The position numbers and the translations under genes are program-made. The notes under the pieces are model-generated. The model made no database searches. It was not told the DNA's origin and saw only the letters and a program-made list of their open reading frames with translations. This document shows, one piece after another, positions 1 through 8,928 of a stretch of DNA of 35,658 nt; the first letter of the stretch is position 1, and each line of letters starts with the position of its first letter. Source of the stretch: Undibacterium sp. (GTDB lineage Bacteria; Pseudomonadota; Gammaproteobacteria; Burkholderiales; Burkholderiaceae_D). The stretch covers positions 1 to 35,658 of the forward strand of contig NZ_JAUSFI010000136.1 in the NCBI RefSeq assembly GCF_030651495.1. The letters run 5' to 3'.

Positions 1-67
1 CTTCTCGCTGTGCCAGAGACAGGGCTTCAAGCTCCATTTCCAACCAGTGAAATGTGTCTATATCCAT
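1..67 (-). CDS. N-terminal fragment of a gene cut by the window edge
   Basis: On the minus strand an ATG at 67-65 opens a frame that stays open to base 1 and reads MDIDTFHWLEMELEALSLAQ followed by RE. A GGAG ribosome-binding site lies about 8 bases upstream. Only 22 residues are visible. The short acidic, leucine-rich helical start is compatible with an addiction-module antitoxin-type protein, but that is a guess; the sequence is too short for assignment. The frame continues beyond the left edge. Confidence 0.5.
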   Translation of the reverse strand, partial: MDIDTFHWLEMELEALSLAQRE

Positions 68-324
68 GATGTGTCTCCACTTGTCTTTGCTTAATCTCTA
101 GTATAGAAGACACTTATCAACAGTCAATCTGAACATAGCCAATAATTTAATATACTGGGTAGGAGTATCGCCATTTTCATGGCATTATGCGCATATATCT
201 ATTGCACAATGAAAATATACCCCCTGTTTTATAGAGAACGGCACGAACAAAAAACATGCCTGGTTTGATTCGCCAGTTCGCTCCTAAAAACATGTATTTT
301 GAAGTCGCCACTGAAATGTACTTA

Positions 325-366
325 CCATTTTCCATTTTCCATTTTCCATTAGCCATTAGCCATTCT
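325..366. repeat. Six-unit 7-bp tandem repeat (CCATTNN)
   Basis: Six consecutive heptamers run CCATTTT three times, CCATTAG twice and CCATTCT once. The surrounding stretch 68-520 has no convincing gene; it is AT-rich and holds only this repeat. It separates the clipped gene at the edge from the integrase remnant. Confidence 0.8.
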
Positions 367-520
367 CAATCCTCATCCAAGATGAGCGCCTTAGTTTAGT
401 GCCCGCCAAGGCTAGTCGCCCTTGCTCCCATCCATCACCTAGCGACATAAACGAGTTCACTTGATGGACGGCCAATTGTGCCTCCGATATGGCCAAAGGG
501 TTTCCGGCTCAATGATATTT

Positions 521-882
521 TTAAGCGGCTTGTGGACAGTGAACGCCATGGCGCTGAGATTCCTGAATGCCATCCCTAGCTTTTTCTCTCGCTTGATCAA
601 GCGTCATATCACCACAGCCACCCATCATCCACTTCGTCATTTTTCACCTATTTTTCGTCGAACGATGTAACGCTTACTCAATTTTCCGGCCAGCACACCA
701 AAACCACGCGACGAATTTTGACGGGAGCCATCAATAATGTATTCACTACCAGTGAATGGCTCGAATACAATGCTATCTTCATCCAAAAAATTTCTTTTAA
801 CCTTGGTCGGCTTGCGCGCCAGATCAATAAGAATTAACCCCGCCGCCTGAGAATAATCGCCATACTCAAATTGGCTAACCAC
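521..882 (-). pseudogene. Frameshifted tyrosine-integrase N-terminus (DUF4102-like remnant)
   Basis: An 81-residue frame (882-637) contains GFGVLAGKLSKRYIVRRKIG. It stops at a TGA that overlaps an ATG at 640. The next frame reads MTKWMMGGCGDMTLDQAREK and ARDGIQ, and ends at 521. Read together the two frames follow the arm-type DNA-binding DUF4102 domain of tyrosine integrases (GFGV, a K-x-Y-x-V strand, then G-D-M-T-L and A-R-E-K-A-R). One A lost from the run of As before the ATG would explain the shift. The catalytic domain is absent, since the frame stops right after the conserved AREKAR helix. I infer a decayed fragment of a mobile-element integrase; a short functional protein is less likely. 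Confidence 0.5.
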
Positions 883-949
883 GGCCAGGCTAATTCAACA
901 GCTGCCTAAATCGCAGTAAAAGAAATCAATAGAGCTCATAGAGGATCGC

Positions 950-3628
950 TTGAAAGAATCTAAGTCATTGAACCATACAGACGACATGTCATTTCCTGTC
1001 GCTACGGACAAACACACGCCGATGATGCAGCAATACCTGCGAATCAAAGCAGATCACCCAGACACGCTGGTTTTTTACCGCATGGGTGATTTTTACGAAT
1101 TGTTTTTTGGTGATGCTGAAAAAGTCTCGCGCTTGTTGGGAATTACCTTAACCCAGCGCGGCACTTCCAATGGAGAGCCAATTAAAATGGCCGGCATTCC
1201 CTTCCATTCGCTGGAACCCTATCTCGCAAAATTGGTAAAAGTGGGTGAATCCGCCGCCATTTGTGAGCAGATCGGAGATCCGGCCACCAGCAAAGGGCCG
1301 GTTGAACGCAAAGTGATGCGGGTAATTACCCCCGGTACCTTGACTGACACCGATCTGTTGCCAGCAAAGTCTGAACGCCCTCTTTTATCGCTATGCATGC
1401 TGCAGCAGCGCAAAACTGTGACCGTGGGCCTAGCTTGGCTGTCACTGGCCAGTGGCGCACTCAAGTTGATGGAATTTAGCACCGACGAAAAAGCATTGGC
1501 AAACCGATTACTGCAAGAATTGGAGCGTATTTCTCCGGCAGAGATTTTGCTGTCTGCGGGCACACTATTGCTAGATCAACACCAAGGAGCATTACCAGGA
1601 AAGTTCTCTGAAGTGCCCGACTGGCACTTCGATGTCAAGCAAGGTCAGAAAGCCTTACAAGATCAATTATCAACGGCGTCCCTGACTGGCTTTGGCGTAG
1701 AAAATCTAAGCGCAGCCTTAGGTGCCTCCGGTGCCTTATTGCGCTATGCCGAAGCGACCCAAGGCCGGGGCTTAAAGCACGTGAACAGCCTGACGGTAGA
1801 AACCGAAAACGAGTTCATCGGACTCGATACCGCAACACGGCGCAATCTTGAGCTGACTGAAACCCTGCGCGGGCAAGAATCCCCTACCCTGTTTTCTTTG
1901 CTAGACCATTGCCGTACCGCGATGGGCTCGCGTTTGCTGCGTCACTGGCTGCACCATGCTAGGCGCGATCAACGCATCGCGCGCGCGCGCCATGATGCGA
2001 TTAAGGCCTTGATACAGGCCGATTCTACTGCCGGCCTATCAACCACACTGACCTCGGTGCCGGATATTGAGCGCATCACCACGCGTATCGCTTTGCAATC
2101 GGCACGGCCACGTGATCTGGCCGGTTTGCGCGATGGTTTGCAACACTTGCCGACGGTCAGGTCATATGTCGCCATGTGTATCGAGGATAACCACACCAGC
2201 CTGCTGACCAAGGTGCTGGCGGATCTCGCTACGCCGACTGAGTGTCTGGATTTATTGGAACGCAGCCTGATGCTGCAACCCGCGACCATGGTGCGCGACG
2301 GCGGTGTGATTGCGACCGGATTTGATGCCGAGCTGGATGAATTGCGCGCCCTGTCAGAAAACGCGGGCCAATTCCTGATCGATCTGGAAACCTCAGAACG
2401 CGCCCGCACCGGCATCGCCAATTTACGGGTTGAATACAATAAGGTGCACGGCTTCTATATCGAAGTCACCAACGGGCAAACCGATAAGGTGCCGGATAAT
2501 TATCGCCGCCGCCAGACCTTAAAAAACGCCGAGCGTTACATCACCCCTGAGCTGAAAGCCTTTGAGGACAAGGCCTTGTCAGCACAAGAGCGCTCGCTGG
2601 TGCGCGAAAAAGTGTTGTATGAAAAAGTGCTGCAAGACTTGTTGCCACATATCGTCACCCTGCAAGCGATTGCGCACGCCATCGCCCAACTCGATACCCT
2701 GGTTAGCCTGGCGGATCATGCGACCAAAAACAACTGGTGCGCACCAGAATTGCTGGAAGAACCGGTGCTGAACATCGTGCAAGGCCGCCATCCGGTCGTC
2801 GAGAATCAGATCGAGCGCTTTATCGCCAATGATTGCCAGCTCTCGACTGAAACCAAATTATTATTAATCACCGGCCCGAATATGGGCGGTAAATCCACCT
2901 TCATGCGCCAGGTCGCCTTGATTACCTTGCTCGCTTATGTCGGCAGCTACGTGCCGGCAGCGCAAGCCGTAATCGGCCCGATAGACCGCATCTTTACGCG
3001 CATAGGTGCGGCGGATGATCTGGCGGGCGGACGTTCTACCTTTATGGTGGAGATGACAGAATCGGCCGCCATTTTGAATGGTGCCACCGAACAATCACTG
3101 ATCTTGATGGATGAGGTTGGCCGCGGCACCTCGACCTTTGACGGTCTGGCGCTGGCATGGGCGATTGCCCGCCATTTAATTCAAACCTCCAAAAGTTACA
3201 CCCTGTTTGCCACGCATTATTTTGAACTCACGCAATTGCCCGACCTTCATCCTACGGCAGAAAACGTGCATCTTTCGGCGATTGAGCACAAGGAAAACAT
3301 CGTCTTCTTGCATGCGGTACAAGCGGGGCCAGCCTCACAAAGTTATGGCTTGCAAGTGGCGCAACTGGCGGGTATACCGCAAGCGGTGATCCGTTCTGCC
3401 AGAAAACATCTGGCCGATCTGGAAGCGCATTCGCTGCAAACTACGCCGCAGTTTGATTTATTCTCAAGCAATATGCATAGCACTGAAACAGAACAGGAAT
3501 TGGCCGTAATCGACTCAGCCGATACACCTTTATTAGAGGCGATAGATGCACTCGATCCCGACTCGCTCACCCCACGGGAAGCTTTGGATGCGTTATATCA
3601 GTTAAAAAATCTGGCGAAAACTTTATAA
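950..3628 (+). CDS. mutS: DNA mismatch repair protein MutS
   Basis: 892 residues, slightly longer than the usual 850-880. MutS is the cytoplasmic ATPase that recognises mismatches and recruits MutL. Visible: the mismatch-contacting F-Y-E motif in GDFYELF (residues 48-50), Walker [10 protein letters not shown] near 641-650, Walker B with the ABC-type signature [15 protein letters not shown] near 717, FATHYFEL, and the C-terminal helical motif [14 protein letters not shown]. The start is taken as TTG at 950 because AGAGGA precedes it by about 7 bases; the first ATG (986, residue 13) has no good ribosome-binding site, although many MutS proteins begin near there. It stands alone: no gene follows in the same direction within 300 bases, and 3629-3939 holds two hairpins. 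Confidence 0.97.
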   Translation: MKESKSLNHTDDMSFPVATDKHTPMMQQYLRIKADHPDTLVFYRMGDFYELFFGDAEKVSRLLGITLTQRGTSNGEPIKMAGIPFHSLEPYLAKLVKVGESAAICEQIGDPATSKGPVERKVMRVITPGTLTDTDLLPAKSERPLLSLCMLQQRKTVTVGLAWLSLASGALKLMEFSTDEKALANRLLQELERISPAEILLSAGTLLLDQHQGALPGKFSEVPDWHFDVKQGQKALQDQLSTASLTGFGVENLSAALGASGALLRYAEATQGRGLKHVNSLTVETENEFIGLDTATRRNLELTETLRGQESPTLFSLLDHCRTAMGSRLLRHWLHHARRDQRIARARHDAIKALIQADSTAGLSTTLTSVPDIERITTRIALQSARPRDLAGLRDGLQHLPTVRSYVAMCIEDNHTSLLTKVLADLATPTECLDLLERSLMLQPATMVRDGGVIATGFDAELDELRALSENAGQFLIDLETSERARTGIANLRVEYNKVHGFYIEVTNGQTDKVPDNYRRRQTLKNAERYITPELKAFEDKALSAQERSLVREKVLYEKVLQDLLPHIVTLQAIAHAIAQLDTLVSLADHATKNNWCAPELLEEPVLNIVQGRHPVVENQIERFIANDCQLSTETKLLLITGPNMGGKSTFMRQVALITLLAYVGSYVPAAQAVIGPIDRIFTRIGAADDLAGGRSTFMVEMTESAAILNGATEQSLILMDEVGRGTSTFDGLALAWAIARHLIQTSKSYTLFATHYFELTQLPDLHPTAENVHLSAIEHKENIVFLHAVQAGPASQSYGLQVAQLAGIPQAVIRSARKHLADLEAHSLQTTPQFDLFSSNMHSTETEQELAVIDSADTPLLEAIDALDPDSLTPREALDALYQLKNLAKTL

Positions 3629-3694
3629 GACGCGCGATTTCAAGGTTTTTTATTCTTGAATTTACACAATGGATACCCCTGACACGCATATTCC

Positions 3695-3777
3695 ATGCGG
3701 CTCCAGACCAGATGAATGGAAGCCGCATCGTCATAACGCATACGCTCAAGCCAGTGCAGCGGAGCTGCACTGGCTTG
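3695..3777. other. Two consecutive hairpins downstream of mutS
   Basis: Hairpin 1 (3695-3728) pairs ATGCGGCTCC with GGAAGCCGCAT, with one bulged base. Hairpin 2 (3747-3777) is a perfect 14-bp stem, CAAGCCAGTGCAGC against its complement, with a GGA loop. Neither is followed by a clear run of T on either strand, so they are not textbook intrinsic terminators. They may stabilise or end the mutS transcript, or be a REP-like element. They are the only structure seen between mutS and the AraC-type gene. Confidence 0.6.
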
Positions 3778-3939
3778 TAGCTTGAACATTGCCTATGTTT
3801 TTACCTGCGAGGTCAGTCAAGTATTAAATAAGAATTTAAGTTTGCCGGGTTCTATTTTTTCGATCAATTGAGGGCGAAAAATGCACTCACATCAACAGCG
3901 TCCTGACAAAAATCAAGGTTCCCAGACCATAGAAATGAC

Positions 3940-4761
3940 ATGACGTACACATTCAGAGACAATGCGCGATTTTGGCGCAGCCCGCTGTTGCCTGATACCG
4001 AGTTGCTCACGGCGGAATATTTCAATCAGGAATTTGCGCCACATTGGCATGAAGGGTTTTCTATCCCGGTGATACAGGCGGGTGCGCAAAGCTACCATTA
4101 TCGCGGATCGCGTTGCGTGGCGGGTGCCGGCAGCATTGCCGCCATCAATCCCGGTGAAATACATACAGGAGAGCGCGCCACCGATCATGGATGGGCGTAC
4201 CGGGCGTTTTATCCATCGCTCACGTGGATGCAGCGGTTGGCGTCGGATATCACCGGCCAGCAGACTGCAGTACCATGGTTACCGGATGGCGTGATTGAAG
4301 ATCTGGAAGTCGCGACCAAACTTGCCATCGCCCATCGCTTGCTGGAAAGTGAAAACAATACGCTGGCCGCAGAAACCGCACTGACGGATGCCTTCGCATT
4401 GTTAATAATGCGTTATGCCCGCAACTCGCCGACAGCGCAACCAGTGCACACGGATGGACTCAGGGTCGACAGGATGAAGGCAAAATTGACTGAAAATTTA
4501 TCCGAAGCGCTGACGCTGTCAGAGCTGGCTTTGTCCGTCGGCTTATCGCCGTTCTATACGGCACGTTTGTTTTCTCGCATGGTAGGCATGCCGCCGCATG
4601 CGTGGCGCAACCAGATGCGCCTGAACCGTGCGCAAGGTCTGCTACGTCGGGGCGTGTCGGTCACTGAAGTTGCCGTCATGTTAGGTTTTACTGACCAAAG
4701 CCATTTTACCTATCATTTCAAGCGCGCCTATGGCGTAGCGCCCGGACGCTGGCGCCTTTAG
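3940..4761 (+). CDS. AraC-family transcriptional regulator
   Basis: 273 residues with the classic two-domain layout. The N-terminal cupin-like ligand domain (about 1-150) contains HWHEGFSIPVIQAG and NPGEIHTG. The C-terminal pair of helix-turn-helix motifs (about 170-270) contains LSELALSVGLSPFYTARLFS and ends in the AraC signature VAVMLGFTDQSHFTYHFKRA, then GVAPGRW. It lies 113 bases upstream of azlC on the same strand. AraC-type genes often sit next to azlCD exporters, so it probably controls that pair in response to an amino acid or related ligand; this is inference from position. The ribosome-binding site before the chosen ATG is weak. Confidence 0.9.
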   Translation: MTYTFRDNARFWRSPLLPDTELLTAEYFNQEFAPHWHEGFSIPVIQAGAQSYHYRGSRCVAGAGSIAAINPGEIHTGERATDHGWAYRAFYPSLTWMQRLASDITGQQTAVPWLPDGVIEDLEVATKLAIAHRLLESENNTLAAETALTDAFALLIMRYARNSPTAQPVHTDGLRVDRMKAKLTENLSEALTLSELALSVGLSPFYTARLFSRMVGMPPHAWRNQMRLNRAQGLLRRGVSVTEVAVMLGFTDQSHFTYHFKRAYGVAPGRWRL

Positions 4762-4874
4762 CTGGTGCAATCATTTATTTCGGCTTCAAACTAAACTGAG
4801 CAAAACGCAAGAATCTACAAGCGCGATGTGCTTTCTAAGTCTAGGATTCTGATTCCATGTAAAAAAGAATTCTC

Positions 4875-5609
4875 ATGCCACATCCCTCCCCCTTAAGCAG
4901 TTTTATTGCCGGTGCCCGCGATACACTGCCTATGCTGATCGGCGCTGCGCCGTTCGGCATGATTTTCGGCACATTAGTGGCGACCGCGCAGATGAACGCC
5001 TGGCAGGGACAAATGATGTCGCTCAGCGTATTTGCCGGGTCCAGCCAATTCATCGCCGTCGGACTGATAGCCAGCCATACCGGGATGCTGGTGATCTGGC
5101 TCGCCACTTTTATCGTTAACCTGCGACATATGCTATATGCCGCAACGCTCATGCCGCATGTGCGTCACCTATCGCAACGCTGGCGCTGGCTGCTGGGTTT
5201 TTTGCTGACAGATGAAACCTTTGCCGTGATGGATCGCTATTACCGCTCCCACCCGCATGCGCAATACGGCCACTGGTATTTTCTCGGCTCGGGCCTGGCG
5301 ATGTACGGCAACTGGCAGTGCTGGACCCTGATCGGCCTGTTATTCGGCGCGATTTTTCCGCAATTGCAGACGCTCGGTCTTGACTTTGCAATGGTGGCGA
5401 CATTTATCGCTATCGTGGTTCCGCAATTGGTCAGGCTGCCGCACATTGCGGCCGCAGCAACGGCCGGTGGCGTCGCGTATTTATTGCAAGACCTGCCGTA
5501 TAAGCTGGGATTGCTGGCGGCGATCACGCTCGGCGTCGCGGTCGGCTTGCTGCTATCCCATCTGCGCACATCGGACAAAACAACAAAAATAAATACGGAG
5601 CGGACATGA
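4875..5609 (+). CDS. azlC: AzlC-family branched-chain amino acid exporter, large subunit
   Basis: 244 residues, the usual AzlC length, with an N-terminal AzlC signature (GARDTLPMLIGAAPFGMIFG) and about six to eight hydrophobic segments across the inner membrane. NLRHMLYAA near residues 78-86 is a strongly conserved AzlC motif, and LTDETFAV follows. AzlC pairs with the small AzlD to export branched-chain amino acids or analogues. The stop overlaps the start of the next gene by 4 bases (ATGA), so the two are translationally coupled. Control by the upstream AraC-type gene is likely. Substrate cannot be read from sequence. Confidence 0.93.
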   Translation: MPHPSPLSSFIAGARDTLPMLIGAAPFGMIFGTLVATAQMNAWQGQMMSLSVFAGSSQFIAVGLIASHTGMLVIWLATFIVNLRHMLYAATLMPHVRHLSQRWRWLLGFLLTDETFAVMDRYYRSHPHAQYGHWYFLGSGLAMYGNWQCWTLIGLLFGAIFPQLQTLGLDFAMVATFIAIVVPQLVRLPHIAAAATAGGVAYLLQDLPYKLGLLAAITLGVAVGLLLSHLRTSDKTTKINTERT

Positions 5610-5926
5610 ACATCACGTTGACGATCATCGGCATGGCAGTGATCACGGTGTTCATCAAAGCCGTCATCTTTATCCTCGGCGACCGCGTCGCATTCTCGAC
5701 ATTACTTAAAAAGGCCTTGAGTTTTGTTCCTGTCACCGTGTTAACCGCCATCATCACCCCGATGATATTGTCACCGCACGGTCAGGGCATGGAACTGAAT
5801 TGGCATAACCCGCAACTGATAGCGTCGCTTGCCGCAGTGATTGTGTGTCTCACGACACGTCGCCAGCTGCCGACCATTATTCTCGGTTTGCTGGTATTTT
5901 TTGGCTGGCAGTTTTTACTCAAATGA
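5606..5926 (+). CDS. azlD: AzlD-family small exporter subunit
   Basis: 106 residues with three to four predicted membrane helices, typical of AzlD. It starts inside the end of azlC (ATGA overlap) with GGAG about 8 bases upstream. The segment PTIILGLLVFFGWQFLLK closes the protein, as in other AzlD proteins. It forms the exporter with AzlC in the inner membrane. It is convergent with nnrS, and a hairpin lies between them. Confidence 0.9.
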   Translation: MNITLTIIGMAVITVFIKAVIFILGDRVAFSTLLKKALSFVPVTVLTAIITPMILSPHGQGMELNWHNPQLIASLAAVIVCLTTRRQLPTIILGLLVFFGWQFLLK

Positions 5927-5947
5927 TACTTAAGTAAAAATCAGCAT

Positions 5948-5980
5948 GCTTGCCACGCGCTAAAAATGCGGGTGGCAGGC
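5948..5980 (-). terminator. Hairpin between convergent azlD and nnrS
   Basis: A 13-bp stem (GCTTGCCACGCGC with GCGGGTGGCAGGC, one mismatch and one G-U pair) encloses the loop TAAAAAT. On the minus strand a run of five Ts lies about 7 bases after the stem, so it may act as a terminator for the nnrS operon. The spacing is looser than ideal. Confidence 0.5.
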
Positions 5981-5982
5981 AA

Positions 5983-7128
5983 TCAGCCCGCTTGCCCGTC
6001 TTGGCGTGCTTTTAAATAGATGGGCAACATCATCCCGCCCCAGCATCCCAGCAACAGTAGCCAGACGGTCGCAGATATATTGATCAGCGCGGAAATCGCC
6101 AGCACACTGGCAGCTACGCGCAACAAGGCTGCGATATGCAAACCTAAGTAAAGTGCCCACAAGGCATTCCCTGCTTGTAGCGGTCTGCCGCTATGACCGT
6201 AACTCACGCGGGTAACAAACGCTACCAACATGGTCGCCATAAATCCCAAACCCAACGCGTGCAAGGAGGCAGAACCCAGGGGGAAGCCAAAAGCAGTCGC
6301 CGCATGCAAGGCAAAAAATACCGTTAACCAGGCAAATGACAAATGCAGCATCGCCAGCAATCTATTTTTAAAACTGGCCAGCAAGCCCCAGCGCCAAGAG
6401 GTCAACGCAAAACACAACGCCAACAAGGAAGCCGTCACGCCTTCAAGCAGATGCCATGCCATGGTTCCGGCGAGCGCCAAAATAACGCACCCAGCCAACC
6501 AAATCCAGAGTAGCCAATATGGTCGCCAGGACACATACGGCTTGAGCACACCACTAGTAAAAAAAGGCAGCATTCTATGGCATACCGTCAAAAATATCGG
6601 CAGTAAAAAACAGAAAAATGCAAGTTGCCGGGCAATAATCCAAGCAGAACTTACTCCGGCACTCCAGGCCAATGCCGCAGTCAAGGCAAGGACACCGCCC
6701 ACCATCGCAGCCAATAAAACCGTAGGATGATTTTTATCTTTAATGGTGCTGATTCTGACCAGGCCAGCCCAACGCCAGGTCGCGCTTAGCCAAGCACATA
6801 ACATCATGACAAATCCAACAGTTGACATGGCATGCGCAAGCGCAGCGCCTGCCACTATCAATACAATGCCGGAAAAATAACAAATACCTGTGGGTAAAAA
6901 ATAGCGATCTGATGCGTCCACACCCAGCCAGCGCGGGCCAGCAGTAAACGTAAAACCTAAGATAAACAAAGGAAAAATCCCCAAAGGCATCAAGATGCCA
7001 TGGAGTGGAATGGTATCTGTCGTGTGAGCGCTATACAGGCTGAACCACCACCAGCCAAATAGAAACAATACAGCTAGTGCGCCAAGAAAAAAATACAGCC
7101 GATGAGGTGCAATGGCAAGACGTTTCAT
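5983..7128 (-). CDS. nnrS: NnrS family protein
   Basis: 381 residues, almost entirely hydrophobic, with about 12 predicted membrane helices. It has family features: the FFLGALAVLFLFGWW start, the HGILMPLGIFPLFILGFTFTAGPRWL segment (histidine and GPRWL are typical), and CHRMLPFFTSGVL. NnrS is a heme- and copper-containing inner-membrane protein that appears with denitrification genes and protects against nitric-oxide stress. The ATG overlaps the stop of the upstream DGC gene by 4 bases. It is the last gene of the run from the Fnr-type regulator, which suits expression under low oxygen or NO. Confidence 0.9.
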   Translation of the reverse strand: MKRLAIAPHRLYFFLGALAVLFLFGWWWFSLYSAHTTDTIPLHGILMPLGIFPLFILGFTFTAGPRWLGVDASDRYFLPTGICYFSGIVLIVAGAALAHAMSTVGFVMMLCAWLSATWRWAGLVRISTIKDKNHPTVLLAAMVGGVLALTAALAWSAGVSSAWIIARQLAFFCFLLPIFLTVCHRMLPFFTSGVLKPYVSWRPYWLLWIWLAGCVILALAGTMAWHLLEGVTASLLALCFALTSWRWGLLASFKNRLLAMLHLSFAWLTVFFALHAATAFGFPLGSASLHALGLGFMATMLVAFVTRVSYGHSGRPLQAGNALWALYLGLHIAALLRVAASVLAISALINISATVWLLLLGCWGGMMLPIYLKARQDGQAG

Positions 7129-7535
7129 TTTACATTCTCTCTTTTGCGCAAGGCGCCACCGTGCATCATGCCATCGATTTCGCTTAGTACCACTTGCCAG
7201 ACCTGCTCTGCTTCCTCCGCGCTGGCATCAGCATGAAAGCGCTTTCTGGCACCTTCTCGATTGAGTACCAGATGACGGTCGGGCGTCACTCCAGCATTCT
7301 GCAAACAAGCCGAAACACAGGCCAGCGCACAACCGTCCAGCGCAAGTATCGGCCTCCCAGAGCGTGCTAACTTAACTAGCGACGCGACACCGCCACCGAC
7401 ACCGCTGATACATGACATTTCTGCCTTAGCCTCCCTATCCAGACGTACCGCACAGCTGTTGGCCAGCTGGGCCACGCTGGAACATCCTGAGCAGGCATAC
7501 ACTAAAGCTAAGCCAGAAGTATCCGCATCGGCCAT
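7125..7535 (-). CDS. DGC-domain cysteine-rich small protein
   Basis: 136 residues. Cysteines are grouped as CSGCS (15, 18), C28, C42, then LDGCALAC (Asp67-Gly68-Cys69, Cys73) and C77. The D-G-C triad and the spacing fit the DGC domain (PF08859), described as a putative metal-binding domain with no firmly known function. It shares one base with the ubiT stop (TGATG) and overlaps nnrS by 4 bases, so it is co-translated between a ubiquinone gene and an NO-stress gene. A metal, metal-cluster or electron-transfer role in anaerobic respiration is inference from context. Confidence 0.8.
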   Translation of the reverse strand: MADADTSGLALVYACSGCSSVAQLANSCAVRLDREAKAEMSCISGVGGGVASLVKLARSGRPILALDGCALACVSACLQNAGVTPDRHLVLNREGARKRFHADASAEEAEQVWQVVLSEIDGMMHGGALRKRENVK

Positions 7536-7987
7536 CAGGTTTCTCCGAGTTTAGTTGCCAGAGTATGCAACCAAGCGGGTCGTTCGCTGGCATCAAGCCA
7601 ATATTTAACGGCGACGCCTAATTCTGTGTCGCCTTCCATCTTTAGCCTGCGCCGAAAGAACAAGGTGTCGGCGTCTTCCATGCCTGAAGCCAATTGAAAA
7701 AAATCTACCGCCAGTGCCGACAGCCGTACGTCCGCGGGAGCGGCTTGCGCTTGCTGCGACATCTGTGGCTTGAACTTACCCTGGTCGCAAAAAAACCGCA
7801 GTTGCAAGCCCAGATCTTCTATGGTGATGAGAAAACTCTTGCCGTATAAAGATTCGGGTGCCAGCAACCACTCGCGGCGGCGCGCCAGCTCCAGCATAGC
7901 CAGCAACGGCAGGCTGGCGACTGGCGAGGGAATCATTTTGCCGAATTTGCTAAATACAGAAGGAAAACGAAAGTCAGAAAGTATCAT
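7535..7987 (-). CDS. ubiT: UbiT, SCP2-domain accessory factor for anaerobic ubiquinone synthesis
   Basis: 150 residues with the SCP2 lipid-binding fold of UbiT (YhbT): an N-terminal helix with PLLAMLELARRREWL, the strand-rich middle LITIEDLGLQLRFFCDQ, and the F-x-x-LASGMEDADTLFFRRRLKMEGDTELG stretch typical of UbiT. UbiT is thought to bind ubiquinone intermediates for the O2-independent pathway. It lies 28 bases after ubiV and overlaps the DGC gene by one base. Its presence with ubiU and ubiV makes the assignment firm. Confidence 0.88.
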   Translation of the reverse strand: MILSDFRFPSVFSKFGKMIPSPVASLPLLAMLELARRREWLLAPESLYGKSFLITIEDLGLQLRFFCDQGKFKPQMSQQAQAAPADVRLSALAVDFFQLASGMEDADTLFFRRRLKMEGDTELGVAVKYWLDASERPAWLHTLATKLGET

Positions 7988-8015
7988 ACAAAAATCCTTA
8001 ATTTATTCAGCAAAA

Positions 8016-8921
8016 CTAAGCTGCCTGCCACTGCATCCCTGGTGCGCCAAACCAGTAGCCATTACTGCGTTCGGCGGCTGCCGGAAGTGCGTCATCAGGT
8101 ACCTTGACAATAGTCTGGGCAGTACGCGCCGTATCGAACGCGGCAACCACCTCGGCCATATGCTGTGACTGCGGCTGCAAGCGCAGTATCTCCACGCCCA
8201 TCCTCCTCAGTTCTGGCAATTGCTCACTGAGATCCATGCAACTGGCGCTTTGTGTCTGTATACCGTTCAAATTCAGGAAAGTTTTTCCGTCTCGTGTCGC
8301 CAGCGGCAATCCATCAGGATGGGCATCACAGCGAAATTCACAACAATCCTTGCGTAAGCGATGATGGCGCGCGGTAAAACAGCGTGCAGAAAATGCCAAT
8401 GCCATACGGCCCCAGACTTGCACCTCGGTTTCTACACCCGCGGGCCTATCTTGCTGAATCGCGGCCAGATCGACGCCTGGCATCTCCAGCGGCGGTAAAA
8501 ATCGACTCGCCCCCAAACCTGCCAGCCATGCCAGAGTATCGGCGTGATACACATTCAGATGTGGTCCGGCGACAAAGTTTTGCTTTAGCTGATGCAGCAC
8601 GCGTACCGCACTGAAATCATTCGCCTCTACCAGCAACCCCTCGACCGCAGCGCGCTCTATCAGGCGGTGCATGGCCCGTCGGTCTGGCTCATTATCAATC
8701 AGGGTTTGGCTGGATATCACTACCGATTTTCCGGCGTCGCGTAACTCTTTGGCGAGAGCAAACCAATCGTCAAATTTAAGCAGGTGCCGCCTGGAGCAGA
8801 CTACTTCGCCGAGATAAATAATATCGACCGGCCAATTCATCGCATCAACATAAAAAGCCAGGGTGTCTGCTTTGGACCAATAATAGGCAAGTGACGCCAA
8901 GGAAATTTTTTGTAGTTTCAT
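8016..8921 (-). CDS. ubiV: UbiV, O2-independent ubiquinone hydroxylation protein (U32 family)
   Basis: 301 residues from the first ATG at 8921. A longer TTG-started frame reaches 8948 but would overlap ubiU; ATG at 8921 gives MKLQKISLASLAYYW, which aligns with known UbiV starts. With this numbering Cys42, Cys181, Cys194 and Cys198 match the spacing of the four [4Fe-4S] ligands of E. coli UbiV (39, 180, 193, 197). DVIYLGE-type strands and VVISSQTLI fit the U32 barrel. UbiV works with UbiU in a complex that hydroxylates ubiquinone precursors without oxygen. It sits 7 bases after ubiU. Confidence 0.92.
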   Translation of the reverse strand: MKLQKISLASLAYYWSKADTLAFYVDAMNWPVDIIYLGEVVCSRRHLLKFDDWFALAKELRDAGKSVVISSQTLIDNEPDRRAMHRLIERAAVEGLLVEANDFSAVRVLHQLKQNFVAGPHLNVYHADTLAWLAGLGASRFLPPLEMPGVDLAAIQQDRPAGVETEVQVWGRMALAFSARCFTARHHRLRKDCCEFRCDAHPDGLPLATRDGKTFLNLNGIQTQSASCMDLSEQLPELRRMGVEILRLQPQSQHMAEVVAAFDTARTAQTIVKVPDDALPAAAERSNGYWFGAPGMQWQAA

Positions 8922-8928
8922 AGGAAAT

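Noticed and set aside
325..366. Possible CRISPR array
   Set aside because: The units are 7 bases long and contiguous, with no spacers and no cas genes.
461..670. 69-codon plus-strand frame near the left edge
   Set aside because: It is the complement of the integrase remnant and shows no independent coding sign.
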